The position numbers were made by a program, and so were the translations under genes. This document shows positions 1-7,505 of a stretch of DNA of 64,000 bases, one piece after another. The stretch comes from an uncultured Prevotellaceae bacterium (GTDB lineage Bacteria > Bacteroidota > Bacteroidia > Bacteroidales > Muribaculaceae), in assembly GCA_947169265.1 (NCBI GenBank), contig CAMVPC010000005.1, forward strand, positions 50,575-114,574, read 5' to 3'. The notes below the pieces were generated by a model. That model did not search any database. It was not told the DNA's origin and saw only the letters and a list, made by a program, of their open reading frames with translations. Numbering within the stretch: the first letter of the stretch is position 1; every line of letters starts with the position of its first letter.

Positions 1-221
1 CGATGGCGTCACCGTCATTCACCCTCTACCCGCTCGCATACAGCCAAAACAACATCCTTACCGGGGTCGGTGACACGCCGGAAGCGCACCGTGAAGTTAC
101 GACCACCCACCTCTTTGACCTGCAAGGCCGGCAACTGCGACAAGCACCCGAGCACGGTGTTTATATTGAAGTGAACACCTACAACGACGGAACGAGTGAG
201 AGCCGTAAAATCAAGCGATAA
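1..221 (+). CDS. C-terminal fragment of a secreted protein (5' end outside window)
   Basis: The reading frame is open from the window edge to a TAA at 221, so only about the last 72 residues are visible and the ATG at 3 is probably internal. The tail contains LFDLQGRQLRQAPEHGVYIE, which resembles the short C-terminal beta-strand segment (x-DLQGRxL-xxx-GxYI) common at the end of secreted Bacteroidales proteins and thought to be involved in sorting. It differs from the dockerin-like tails of the other secreted proteins here. The next gene follows 39 bp later on the same strand. The N-terminal function cannot be judged. Confidence 0.6.
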   Translation, partial: MASPSFTLYPLAYSQNNILTGVGDTPEAHREVTTTHLFDLQGRQLRQAPEHGVYIEVNTYNDGTSESRKIKR

Positions 222-260
222 AAAAACAATAAAAAACAATCACATAAAAACTCAGGTAAA

Positions 261-1172
261 ATGAAAAAAATCTTATCGATAGTCATCCTCATGGGATTCG
301 TCCCCATGACAATCGCTCAAGTGGTTCAAGTCAAGTCAATTGAGCGTCTCGACATCCCCTTAAGCGAAGAAACCGTCGAGGTGGTCGCCATTGCTCCACA
401 AGGCGATTACGTGTTACTCTCGTCGCCATCGCACCGCGGACTTGTGAAATTTGATCTTACCACCAAGCGGCAGACAGTGCTCACCGACGCCGAAGGGGCT
501 GGATACGGAACACAAATCACTGGCGACGGCAAGAACGTGGTTTTCCGCGAGAAAACCATAAACGACGAACGCCTCACCTTCACGGCTGTCAAGCAGATAG
601 ACGTGGCCACAAAGCAAACAAGCACCCTGGTGGCTCCCACCCGCGACTTGCAGGCGGTAGCCGTAGAAGGGTCAACGGCCACGACAATAACCGGTAAGCG
701 CATGAACACGCGCGCCCTACGCGGCACAGCATCGGCCGTTCGCCCTATCATTTCGAGTGAGGACCTGCATCTCTATCTCACTATCAATGGCGAAACCACG
801 CTCTTCGCGCCCAACGGAACCGATGTGAACTACATTTGGGCAAGCCTCTCGCCCGACACCCGGCGCGTGCTATACTATGTGAGCGGGATGGGATGCTTCG
901 TGTGTGGTATCGACGGAACCGGCTTGATTGAACTGGGCACGTTACGCGCGCCGCAGTGGCTCACCAACGATGTGGTGGTGGGTATGCGCGATGAGGATAA
1001 TGGAGTGTATGTTACCTCATCAACCCTTATCGCCAAAACACTCGCGGGTGTGGAACAAGTACTCACCGGCAGCGACATGATTGCCATGTATCCCCATGTT
1101 AACGCCGATGGCGATAAAATCGCGTTTTCCACGCCTCAGGGCGACAGTTATCTCATTCAGCTGCAAAAATAA
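261..1172 (+). CDS. Secreted TolB-like beta-propeller protein
   Basis: This 303-residue protein has a signal peptide at residues 1-19 (MKKILSIVILMGFVPMTIA, then Q). The mature part has repeated WD40/PD40-like blades, for example the segments around IAPQGDYVLLSSP, ITGDGKNVVF, LSPDTRRVLYYVSG and VNADGDKIAFSTP, typical of the TolB C-terminal propeller. No catalytic domain is fused to it. It lies 39 bp after the truncated gene and 8 bp before the amidase gene, so the three are probably cotranscribed. The role is inferred to be binding or scaffolding at the cell envelope; the specific ligand is unknown. Confidence 0.65.
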   Translation: MKKILSIVILMGFVPMTIAQVVQVKSIERLDIPLSEETVEVVAIAPQGDYVLLSSPSHRGLVKFDLTTKRQTVLTDAEGAGYGTQITGDGKNVVFREKTINDERLTFTAVKQIDVATKQTSTLVAPTRDLQAVAVEGSTATTITGKRMNTRALRGTASAVRPIISSEDLHLYLTINGETTLFAPNGTDVNYIWASLSPDTRRVLYYVSGMGCFVCGIDGTGLIELGTLRAPQWLTNDVVVGMRDEDNGVYVTSSTLIAKTLAGVEQVLTGSDMIAMYPHVNADGDKIAFSTPQGDSYLIQLQK

Positions 1173-1180
1173 CAGGTGTC

Positions 1181-4100
1181 ATGAAATGGTCATTCTTCAT
1201 TTTTTTGTCAATCGCCCTTGCCCTGGGCAGATTATGTGGCTATGCCGCCGACAAAACGGTGACAACGGCCAAGATTTATCTCAATCCGGGCCACGGAAGC
1301 TGGGGACCCAACGACCGTCCTATGGCGACAATCCCCTACCCCTTTCTCGCTTCGACGGGAAGGCCCGACACTTGCGGTTTCTACGAGAGTAACACCAACC
1401 TGTGGAAAGTGCTTCGCATGCGGCAGGCACTCCTTGACCTTGGCATGAAGTCAAGCAACATCAAGTTGTCGCGCTGGGCCAATGGCCCTTACCCCTATGT
1501 GGCCGGCGCGTCAAACGCCTATAAATACAATCGCAACTTGAGTGAGATTTGTGAGGAAGTGGACGCGTGGGGTGCCGACATGTTCTTCTCGGTGCATAGC
1601 GATGCCGCCTCCGACGGTTCTACGGCCAATCGCTCACTATATATTTATCGCGGCACCGATGCCTCGAACTATGTGGCCGGCAGTAAGGCCATGGCGCAAG
1701 CGCTGTGGACGCGTGCCTACGTGGGCACCAATGGCATCGACTATGCCTCGAGCACATCGACCAACATTCGTGGCGACATCACATTCTACGGCAGCAGTAG
1801 CACACGCACAGGCAGCAATGGCAATAAATACACCGGTTACTTGGGCGTGCTCAAGCATGGCATTCCCGGCTTTCTCGCCGAGGGATATTGCCACACCTAT
1901 CAGCCCGCGCGCCACCGCGCGCTCAACAGCGACTATTGCGGTCAAGAGGGCGTGCGCTATTCGCGCGGCGTTGCCGACTATTTCGGTTGGACACGCGACA
2001 CCAAGGGGTACATCATGGGATTTGTCAAGGATAAGAGCAAAAGTGTGAACCACAGCCTCTATACCTACAAGAGCGGCACACGGGCCGGCGATGAGTACTG
2101 GCCGGTGATGGGCGCCACGGTGAGCCTTTACCAAGACGGAACGCTCGTCGATACTTACACCACCGACAACAACTACAACGGCGTCTTTGTGTTTGAACGT
2201 CTCGACCCCGGCAACTACACGCTTATCGTGAGGGCAAGCGGATATAACGACCACACTGAGAACGTCACTGTAACCGCCAATGAAACCACTTATCCCCGCA
2301 TCTATGTCACGCCGGGGTCAGGTACTGACCCCGAACCCCAACCTACCGAGAAAATCAAGGGCATCTTTGCCTATAATCTAAACTTGACAAAAGGCGAAAA
2401 CAGCTCGTACACATTCTCATTCAACGCCAATAGCGACGCACTGAGCGGACGCATCATTTTCACCGATTCGATAAGCGGCGAGACAATCGGCTCAATACTT
2501 CTCGACGAGGTGAAAGAGGGTCCCAACTCCTTTGCGATCACTAATGACAGGCTACCCGACAATGCGGGGCAAGAACAAGTGCTCAACTGGAGTGTGGAGC
2601 TAACCGGAAAACCCATCACCGCGATTACCCGACTTAATGACACGGGTAGCGCGTTTAATTACACGCGCGCCAGCGTTACCGTCGACAACAGTCCCGAGAG
2701 CAACTACTTCGGCAGTGTGTATGTCAACGACCTCAAGACGCGCAACGCCAGCTCGTCGAATGCCGGCAACCGCGACAATGGCATTTACCGCTACAACCCG
2801 TTGTGGCAACGCGAGAACACGACACCTTACACCGGCAACATGGCGTGGGACAACAACTTCCGCATCACCACCGACTATCGCGGCACGCTCTACATCCCCG
2901 ACTTCGGCGACAACCACAGCGGCGTCTATATCGCACACCCCGACCACTTGGGCGACACTTGGCAGAACCTCTTTGCCGGCAGCCGCACAGTGAGCGGCGA
3001 TCTCGCCGGCCTTATCACCAACAACGGCGTGAACACCGGCAGTTCGTCGCCCAGCGCCTATGTGTGTGGCAGTGGCGCCGACAGCAAACTATATGTTGCC
3101 CTTGAGGATATGGACAACCGTGTGTATTGCTACGACCTGGGCAGCCAGATGGACGCCGACGGCAATCTGCCCACCAAATGGTACACCGAACCAGAGCTTG
3201 TCCACACCAAAACCGACCTGAAGTACACCAATAAAAACGTTATCGCGCAAGCCGATGGTGCCGTGTGGATAGCCGAAAATCTCTACATCACATCAGGAAG
3301 CCTTGAGAACCTCGCCACGCAACCCGCGCTGCGTTACATCACCCCGCGTCACGACGACTACTGGAGCTATGCCACCAACTCAAACACACCGGTGACCAAT
3401 CTCAACGGCTGCGCGGGAGGCGGATTCGTCATCACGCCCGACAACAAGCAAATCATCATTGTGGATGGCGATGGCGTGCTTCAGTTCTTCAATGTGAACG
3501 ACAACAACCGCGACAAACCATTGCTCACATGGCAACGGTCGTTCACCGCCGATGCCCGCGATAGCGGCTGCACCACTGTGGGCGGCGGACGCGTGCCCAA
3601 CGGTGTGTACCAAATGGCTTTCGACTGGGGCGGTAACCTCTATGTTGCCGGCGGCAGCTTGGGCATCTATTCCATTCCCACTACCGACAATCGCCACGTT
3701 ACGCCCGCCAAGAAAGCGATGACGCTGACCAAAGGCGAGGTGATTATTCCGGAACCCGAACCCTACGTTGTCAAGAAAGACATCGACACTTATGCCGACA
3801 ACGACAATCTTAGCCTAACAAGCGACTGGGTGCGCTCGGTCAAGGAAGAATATGACAACATCGTCTTTGACGAAAGCGGCATTCGCAACCGCGGCTTCGC
3901 TGTGAGCGGCGACAAAGTGTTTGTTGCGGCACGCAGCGAGAATGCCACCGATGCCGATTTGTTCCTCCTCACCCTTGACCGGTACACGGGCGAGACACTC
4001 GGCCGGCTTGACTTGAGTCACGACGCGAACGTGGAACTATACGGCTGTAACGACGTGCTGATTGACGCGGCAGGAAACATGGTGATTTCCAACCTCACTA

Positions 4101-6055
4101 CCGACCTCGCCACGGCACCGCTTCAATTGTTCAAAGTCGACACTATCACCGGCAACGTGCAGCGAGTGGCACAGCTCTCCACAACCATCAGCGGTATTCG
4201 CCTGGACCATTGCAATATCGTGGGCGATGTAACGAGCGGCAACTTCACCGTGATGGCGGCACAAGCCAGCGGTAAACGATTGCTGTCATGGGCCGTGACC
4301 GACGGACAAGCCGCCGACCCCGTCGTCGTGGAAGCGCAGACATTCTACCCCGCCACGGCAACCCACTTTGGCATCGCGCCACGCATTTATCCGGTTGATG
4401 TCACCCATGCCTACGTAACCGGTTCCACAGTTCATCCCACACTCTACAACCTCACCGACGGCTCGATAATCGACAGTTTCGGGAATAACGAAGAAATCAA
4501 ACCGAACGGACTCAACGCCAACGGTCTCACCACGTTCTCCATGGGGCAACGCCGGTTCATGGTCTACCCCAGTGAGGACTATCGTAACAGCGAGGGCAAC
4601 AAGTTCACCTTGGCCGTGAGCGAGAGCGGTGAAGTGAAGTTTACCCACTTAAAGAAAGTATTCGAGTTCCCCACGCGCGGACTGGGTGCCGTTCATAGTC
4701 AAACGTGGGGAGCACCTGTCAGCGCCGAGGTGAGCGACGATGGGCACAGCGCACAAATCGTCGTGTATGTTCCCGGTGAGGGCCTCGCGTCTTACACACT
4801 GGGCGACCTTACCGAACCCGTTGAAGAATATGTCATTAAGAAGGATATCGACACTTACGCCGACACGTTGGGACTGAGCCTCTCCAGCAACTGGGTGCGA
4901 TCGGTGAAGAGCGAATATGACAACATTTCGTTCAAGGGCGACGGTATCCTCAACCGCGGCTTTGCCATGAGCGGCGATGTGGTCTACGTGAGCGCGCGCG
5001 ACGCCAACGCCACCGATGCCGACATCAGTCTGCTGCGCTTCGACCGCGCCACCGGGCGCACACTCACCCCGCTCCCCCTGGCCGACGCCGCGCGTGTGCC
5101 CTACTACGCCTGCAACGATGTGCTCACCGACGCCGCCGGTAACGTGCTGGTGGCTAACCTCACACTCAACATTGCCATCACACCGCTGCAGTTGCATGTC
5201 GTTGACACGATTACGGGAGGTGTGACTAAAGTGGCCGAACTCATCAAAACGAACGCCGAGGGCGCGCGCATCGACCATTGCGGCGTGCTGGGCGACGTGA
5301 CCACCGGCAACTTCACCGTGATGGCGGCGCAAGCCAGCGGCAGACAGATTATTTCGTGGACCATCGAGGATGGTGTGGTAAAAAAATCGAATGTTGTCGA
5401 AGTGGTGGCACTCTATCCTGCGACAGCCGCCAACTTCGGTATCGCGCCGCGCATCTTCCCAGTAAGCGACTCCACTGCCTACGTGAGCGGCTCCAATACC
5501 CACTTGACACTCTACCACGTCAATACGGGCCAAATTCTCGACAGCTTCGAGCAAAACGCGGCCATCACGCCTGTAGGAATACAAGCTAACGGTTTCGCGG
5601 CCTTCACGCTGGGTGGCAAAAGCTTCATGCTCTATCCCGATGAGGATTACCGCGGTGCCGAGGGCAACAAGTTCATGCTGGCCATGAGTGACGACAATTC
5701 GCTGCAATTCGCCCACCTCTCGCCCGTTTACGAGTTCCCGAAGCGCGGCTTGGGCGCAGTTCATAGCCAAACGTGGGGCGCGCTGATTGCCACCGAGTCT
5801 CATCAGGCCGACCGCAGTGCCGACATCGTGGTTTACGTTCCCGGCGAAGGCCTCGCGTCTTACTCGCTCGCGCTACCCAAAGTCACGCTACGTGGTGACG
5901 TAAACGGCGACGGAGTGGTGAGCGGAGCCGACGTAACAGCGCTCTACGGACTTTTGCTCGACGGCAAAAGCGTGGATGGAGAGCCGGACGTGAGCGGCGA
6001 CGGCATCGTTAGCGGCGCCGACGTAACCGCCCTCTACAACCTCCTCCTCAAATAG
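1181..6055 (+). CDS. Secreted N-acetylmuramoyl-L-alanine amidase, multidomain with dockerin-like tail
   Basis: This 1624-residue protein has a signal peptide (about residues 1-23). Residues 30-260 match the Amidase_3 fold: NPGHG (H38), FYESN (E68) and FFSVHSDA (H138) fit the zinc ligands, and GFLAEG (E233) fits the catalytic glutamate, so cleavage of the MurNAc-L-alanine bond of peptidoglycan is likely. Residues about 270-375 form a carboxypeptidase-regulatory-like Ig domain. A middle region of beta-rich propeller-like sequence follows, then two tandem copies of a 355-residue segment (each starting near KKDIDTYAD), then two dockerin-type calcium loops (DVNGDGVVSGAD and DVSGDGIVSGAD) ending in LYNLLLK. 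The protein is far larger than ordinary cell-wall amidases (200-450 residues). This suggests an extracellular enzyme acting on foreign or host-associated peptidoglycan, but that is inference. Confidence 0.8.
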   Translation: MKWSFFIFLSIALALGRLCGYAADKTVTTAKIYLNPGHGSWGPNDRPMATIPYPFLASTGRPDTCGFYESNTNLWKVLRMRQALLDLGMKSSNIKLSRWANGPYPYVAGASNAYKYNRNLSEICEEVDAWGADMFFSVHSDAASDGSTANRSLYIYRGTDASNYVAGSKAMAQALWTRAYVGTNGIDYASSTSTNIRGDITFYGSSSTRTGSNGNKYTGYLGVLKHGIPGFLAEGYCHTYQPARHRALNSDYCGQEGVRYSRGVADYFGWTRDTKGYIMGFVKDKSKSVNHSLYTYKSGTRAGDEYWPVMGATVSLYQDGTLVDTYTTDNNYNGVFVFERLDPGNYTLIVRASGYNDHTENVTVTANETTYPRIYVTPGSGTDPEPQPTEKIKGIFAYNLNLTKGENSSYTFSFNANSDALSGRIIFTDSISGETIGSILLDEVKEGPNSFAITNDRLPDNAGQEQVLNWSVELTGKPITAITRLNDTGSAFNYTRASVTVDNSPESNYFGSVYVNDLKTRNASSSNAGNRDNGIYRYNPLWQRENTTPYTGNMAWDNNFRITTDYRGTLYIPDFGDNHSGVYIAHPDHLGDTWQNLFAGSRTVSGDLAGLITNNGVNTGSSSPSAYVCGSGADSKLYVALEDMDNRVYCYDLGSQMDADGNLPTKWYTEPELVHTKTDLKYTNKNVIAQADGAVWIAENLYITSGSLENLATQPALRYITPRHDDYWSYATNSNTPVTNLNGCAGGGFVITPDNKQIIIVDGDGVLQFFNVNDNNRDKPLLTWQRSFTADARDSGCTTVGGGRVPNGVYQMAFDWGGNLYVAGGSLGIYSIPTTDNRHVTPAKKAMTLTKGEVIIPEPEPYVVKKDIDTYADNDNLSLTSDWVRSVKEEYDNIVFDESGIRNRGFAVSGDKVFVAARSENATDADLFLLTLDRYTGETLGRLDLSHDANVELYGCNDVLIDAAGNMVISNLTTDLATAPLQLFKVDTITGNVQRVAQLSTTISGIRLDHCNIVGDVTSGNFTVMAAQASGKRLLSWAVTDGQAADPVVVEAQTFYPATATHFGIAPRIYPVDVTHAYVTGSTVHPTLYNLTDGSIIDSFGNNEEIKPNGLNANGLTTFSMGQRRFMVYPSEDYRNSEGNKFTLAVSESGEVKFTHLKKVFEFPTRGLGAVHSQTWGAPVSAEVSDDGHSAQIVVYVPGEGLASYTLGDLTEPVEEYVIKKDIDTYADTLGLSLSSNWVRSVKSEYDNISFKGDGILNRGFAMSGDVVYVSARDANATDADISLLRFDRATGRTLTPLPLADAARVPYYACNDVLTDAAGNVLVANLTLNIAITPLQLHVVDTITGGVTKVAELIKTNAEGARIDHCGVLGDVTTGNFTVMAAQASGRQIISWTIEDGVVKKSNVVEVVALYPATAANFGIAPRIFPVSDSTAYVSGSNTHLTLYHVNTGQILDSFEQNAAITPVGIQANGFAAFTLGGKSFMLYPDEDYRGAEGNKFMLAMSDDNSLQFAHLSPVYEFPKRGLGAVHSQTWGALIATESHQADRSADIVVYVPGEGLASYSLALPKVTLRGDVNGDGVVSGADVTALYGLLLDGKSVDGEPDVSGDGIVSGADVTALYNLLLK
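3764..5872 (+). repeat. Tandem in-frame duplication of a 1065-bp segment in the amidase gene
   Basis: Copy 1 begins at 3764 and copy 2 at 4829, a period of 1065 bp (355 codons). The proteins align throughout. Shared landmarks are KKDIDTYAD, SEYDNI/EEYDNI, NRGFA, NFTVMAAQASG, FGIAPRI, RGLGAVHSQTWGA and VVYVPGEGLASY. The copies have diverged at many positions, so the duplication is not recent. Each unit looks like a beta-propeller or similar all-beta module. Confidence 0.85.
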
Positions 6056-6135
6056 ATGTTAGCTAATAACCAACGACTCAAGACTAAAAACGGGTCACCC
6101 GCAAAACAAACTAAAGATTAAATTCTTTTATTACT

Positions 6136-6169
6136 GCCCCGCGACCATTCCAGCTGCGGGGTGTTTTTT
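6136..6169 (+). terminator. Rho-independent terminator after the amidase gene
   Basis: CCCCGC (6137-6142) pairs with GCGGGG (6156-6161), followed by TGTTTTTTG. It lies about 80 bp after the amidase stop codon. Confidence 0.75.
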
Positions 6170-6234
6170 GTTTTCCGATTTGTTTTCAAAATTATTTAAA
6201 AACTCAGAATAATCTGTTAGACCAGTAATTTTAT

Positions 6235-6266
6235 TTTGGTTTTTTGGTGAATTTTTGCTAATTTTG
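6235..6266 (+). promoter_or_regulatory. Bacteroidales promoter upstream of structured RNA copy A
   Basis: TTTG at 6235-6238, 20 bp spacer, TAATTTTG at 6259-6266, an exact match to the Bacteroidetes -33/-7 pattern. Expected transcription start is near 6273, which leaves a leader of about 320 nt before the DUF2971 gene. Confidence 0.75.
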
Positions 6267-6303
6267 TGGCAATTTCGGGAATGTGCTGCGGAGGCGGCCG
6301 CCC

Positions 6304-6570
6304 GGAAGGACAAATTGGAAGCGTTTCGCGTTATCCTCATTCAAGAAATCGCCAATTTCAACAAGTAGAAGGATAAACGGTTAAGGACGCTCATGTGAGT
6401 GCCTATACAAGTATCCCCCATAGACAGGAACAGTATATCGGCATCGCGTGGGGGATACTGTTTATTTCTACTGAGGCGTTTGGCGATGCCCTTGAATGAA
6501 TAACCAGGCAAGTCTCCACGCTTTCGTTGTATTAACCGTTAACACAAAACCGCCTCAATTCGGGAGACTT
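6304..6570 (+). ncRNA. Structured RNA leader, copy A (family not recognised)
   Basis: Compared with the second copy at 29797-30046, conserved landmarks run in the same order: GGAAnGACAnATT, AAGCGTTT, CGCCAA, GGAUAAAC, GACGC, GYGUGCCUAUA, UCGCGU, CUGUUUAU, GGCGUUUGGCGAUGCC and ACGCUUUCG. Helices here: AGUAGAA-GG-AUAAACGG (6364-6380) with CUGUUUAU-UUCUACU (6458-6472), leaving a GG bulge; a hairpin CGCUC/GAGUG near 6389; UAUAC with GUAUA; GGCGU (6475-6479) with AUGCC (6486-6490), loop UUGGCG; GCGUGGGGG (6446-6454) with UCUCCACGC (6513-6521), which crosses the first helix and makes a pseudoknot; and AAGUCUCC (6510-6517) with GGAGACUU (6563-6570), which competes with the pseudoknot. The element lies between a strong promoter and the DUF2971 gene. 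It could be a cis-acting leader or a free-standing RNA. Confidence 0.7.
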
Positions 6571-6595
6571 ATAGTAACAACTATACTAAACTAAT

Positions 6596-7493
6596 ATGTC
6601 CACAATAATAAATAAGAAAGAAGCCATGCGCAAGCAATTATTTGTGCCCTTCAATGGCAGCAATTCTGTCAACGTGTCCAAAAAGATTGTGATTAAAGAC
6701 GAACATATCACGATTTACGACCGTGATACCGATGAAACCAGAAGTGTTTTATTTGACTATTCAAATGCCAAACTACCATTCATGTTACTGAAGTCTATCC
6801 AGTTTGACTATTCAAAAAATTGGGCCGATGGAAGTTACATTACATTTGCATGTCCTAATACGTGGACTGACCCATTTGAGTACTATTACTACGACGAGGA
6901 CAAACTCGGAGGCAGGCTCTATTGCCAATCTACCTCCTATACGCGTGGAGAGAATGAGGAGGCTATGTGGAACATTTATGGCAACCCCAGCAAACAAAAG
7001 AATATTCTTTGTTTGAAATTCACAGAACTGCTTAGCGTACTTGGAAATTGTAAAATCGCAGGTTACAGCAAGAAGCCAAATATCCATTTTTTTTGTGGTG
7101 CCTATTGACTATTCCCTATCGAAAAAGTCGTTTATAACACAAAAAAAAGCTCTCTGCGCCGATCCTGTTCTTGATATCATCAGCCACATGTCATACAAGA
7201 GAAAGGCTTTCAAGTATGAAGATGAGGTGCGTATCTTTGCCTTCGTCTCCGATAAAAAAATAATTGCAGACAACCCCGATTTCCTGCGTGTCAAAATACC
7301 ACTGCTTACTAATATATTGGGGAAAGTAATCCTTCAGCCATTGAAGCCTAATCGACGAGGTGCCCTTACCGAGGACGAATACGAGCGACTGCAAAACGAA
7401 GCCAACGAAAATATAAGAAACTATTGGATGCAGAAAGCTCTTGGCAACAACATACGCATTGAACAATCCAGACTCTATCAAACAAACAAATAG
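6596..7493 (+). pseudogene. DUF2971-family gene split by a one-base frameshift in a T8 run
   Basis: Two overlapping frames (6596-7108 and 7041-7493) together cover one DUF2971-like protein of about 298 residues. The first holds FACPNTWTDPFE and an MWNIYG motif; the second holds FKYEDEVRIFAF, the conserved C-terminal hallmark. The frames meet at eight T residues (7087-7094). Removing one T gives a continuous reading, NIHFFVVPIDYSL. The stretch is AT-richer than its neighbours, which suggests transfer. It follows the structured RNA leader, and the LRR gene starts 12 bp after its stop. Possible readings are a phase-variable gene, a decayed gene, programmed frameshifting or a sequencing error. 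The biochemical function of DUF2971 proteins is not established. Confidence 0.7.
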
Positions 7494-7505
7494 ATTAAGA
7501 AGCTT

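Noticed and set aside
6304..6570. Assignment of the structured RNA to a known class (6S, tmRNA, a known riboswitch, IscB-type omega RNA)
   Set aside because: None of the signature sequences of those classes could be recognised and no IscB or TnpB gene is present, so it is left unassigned.
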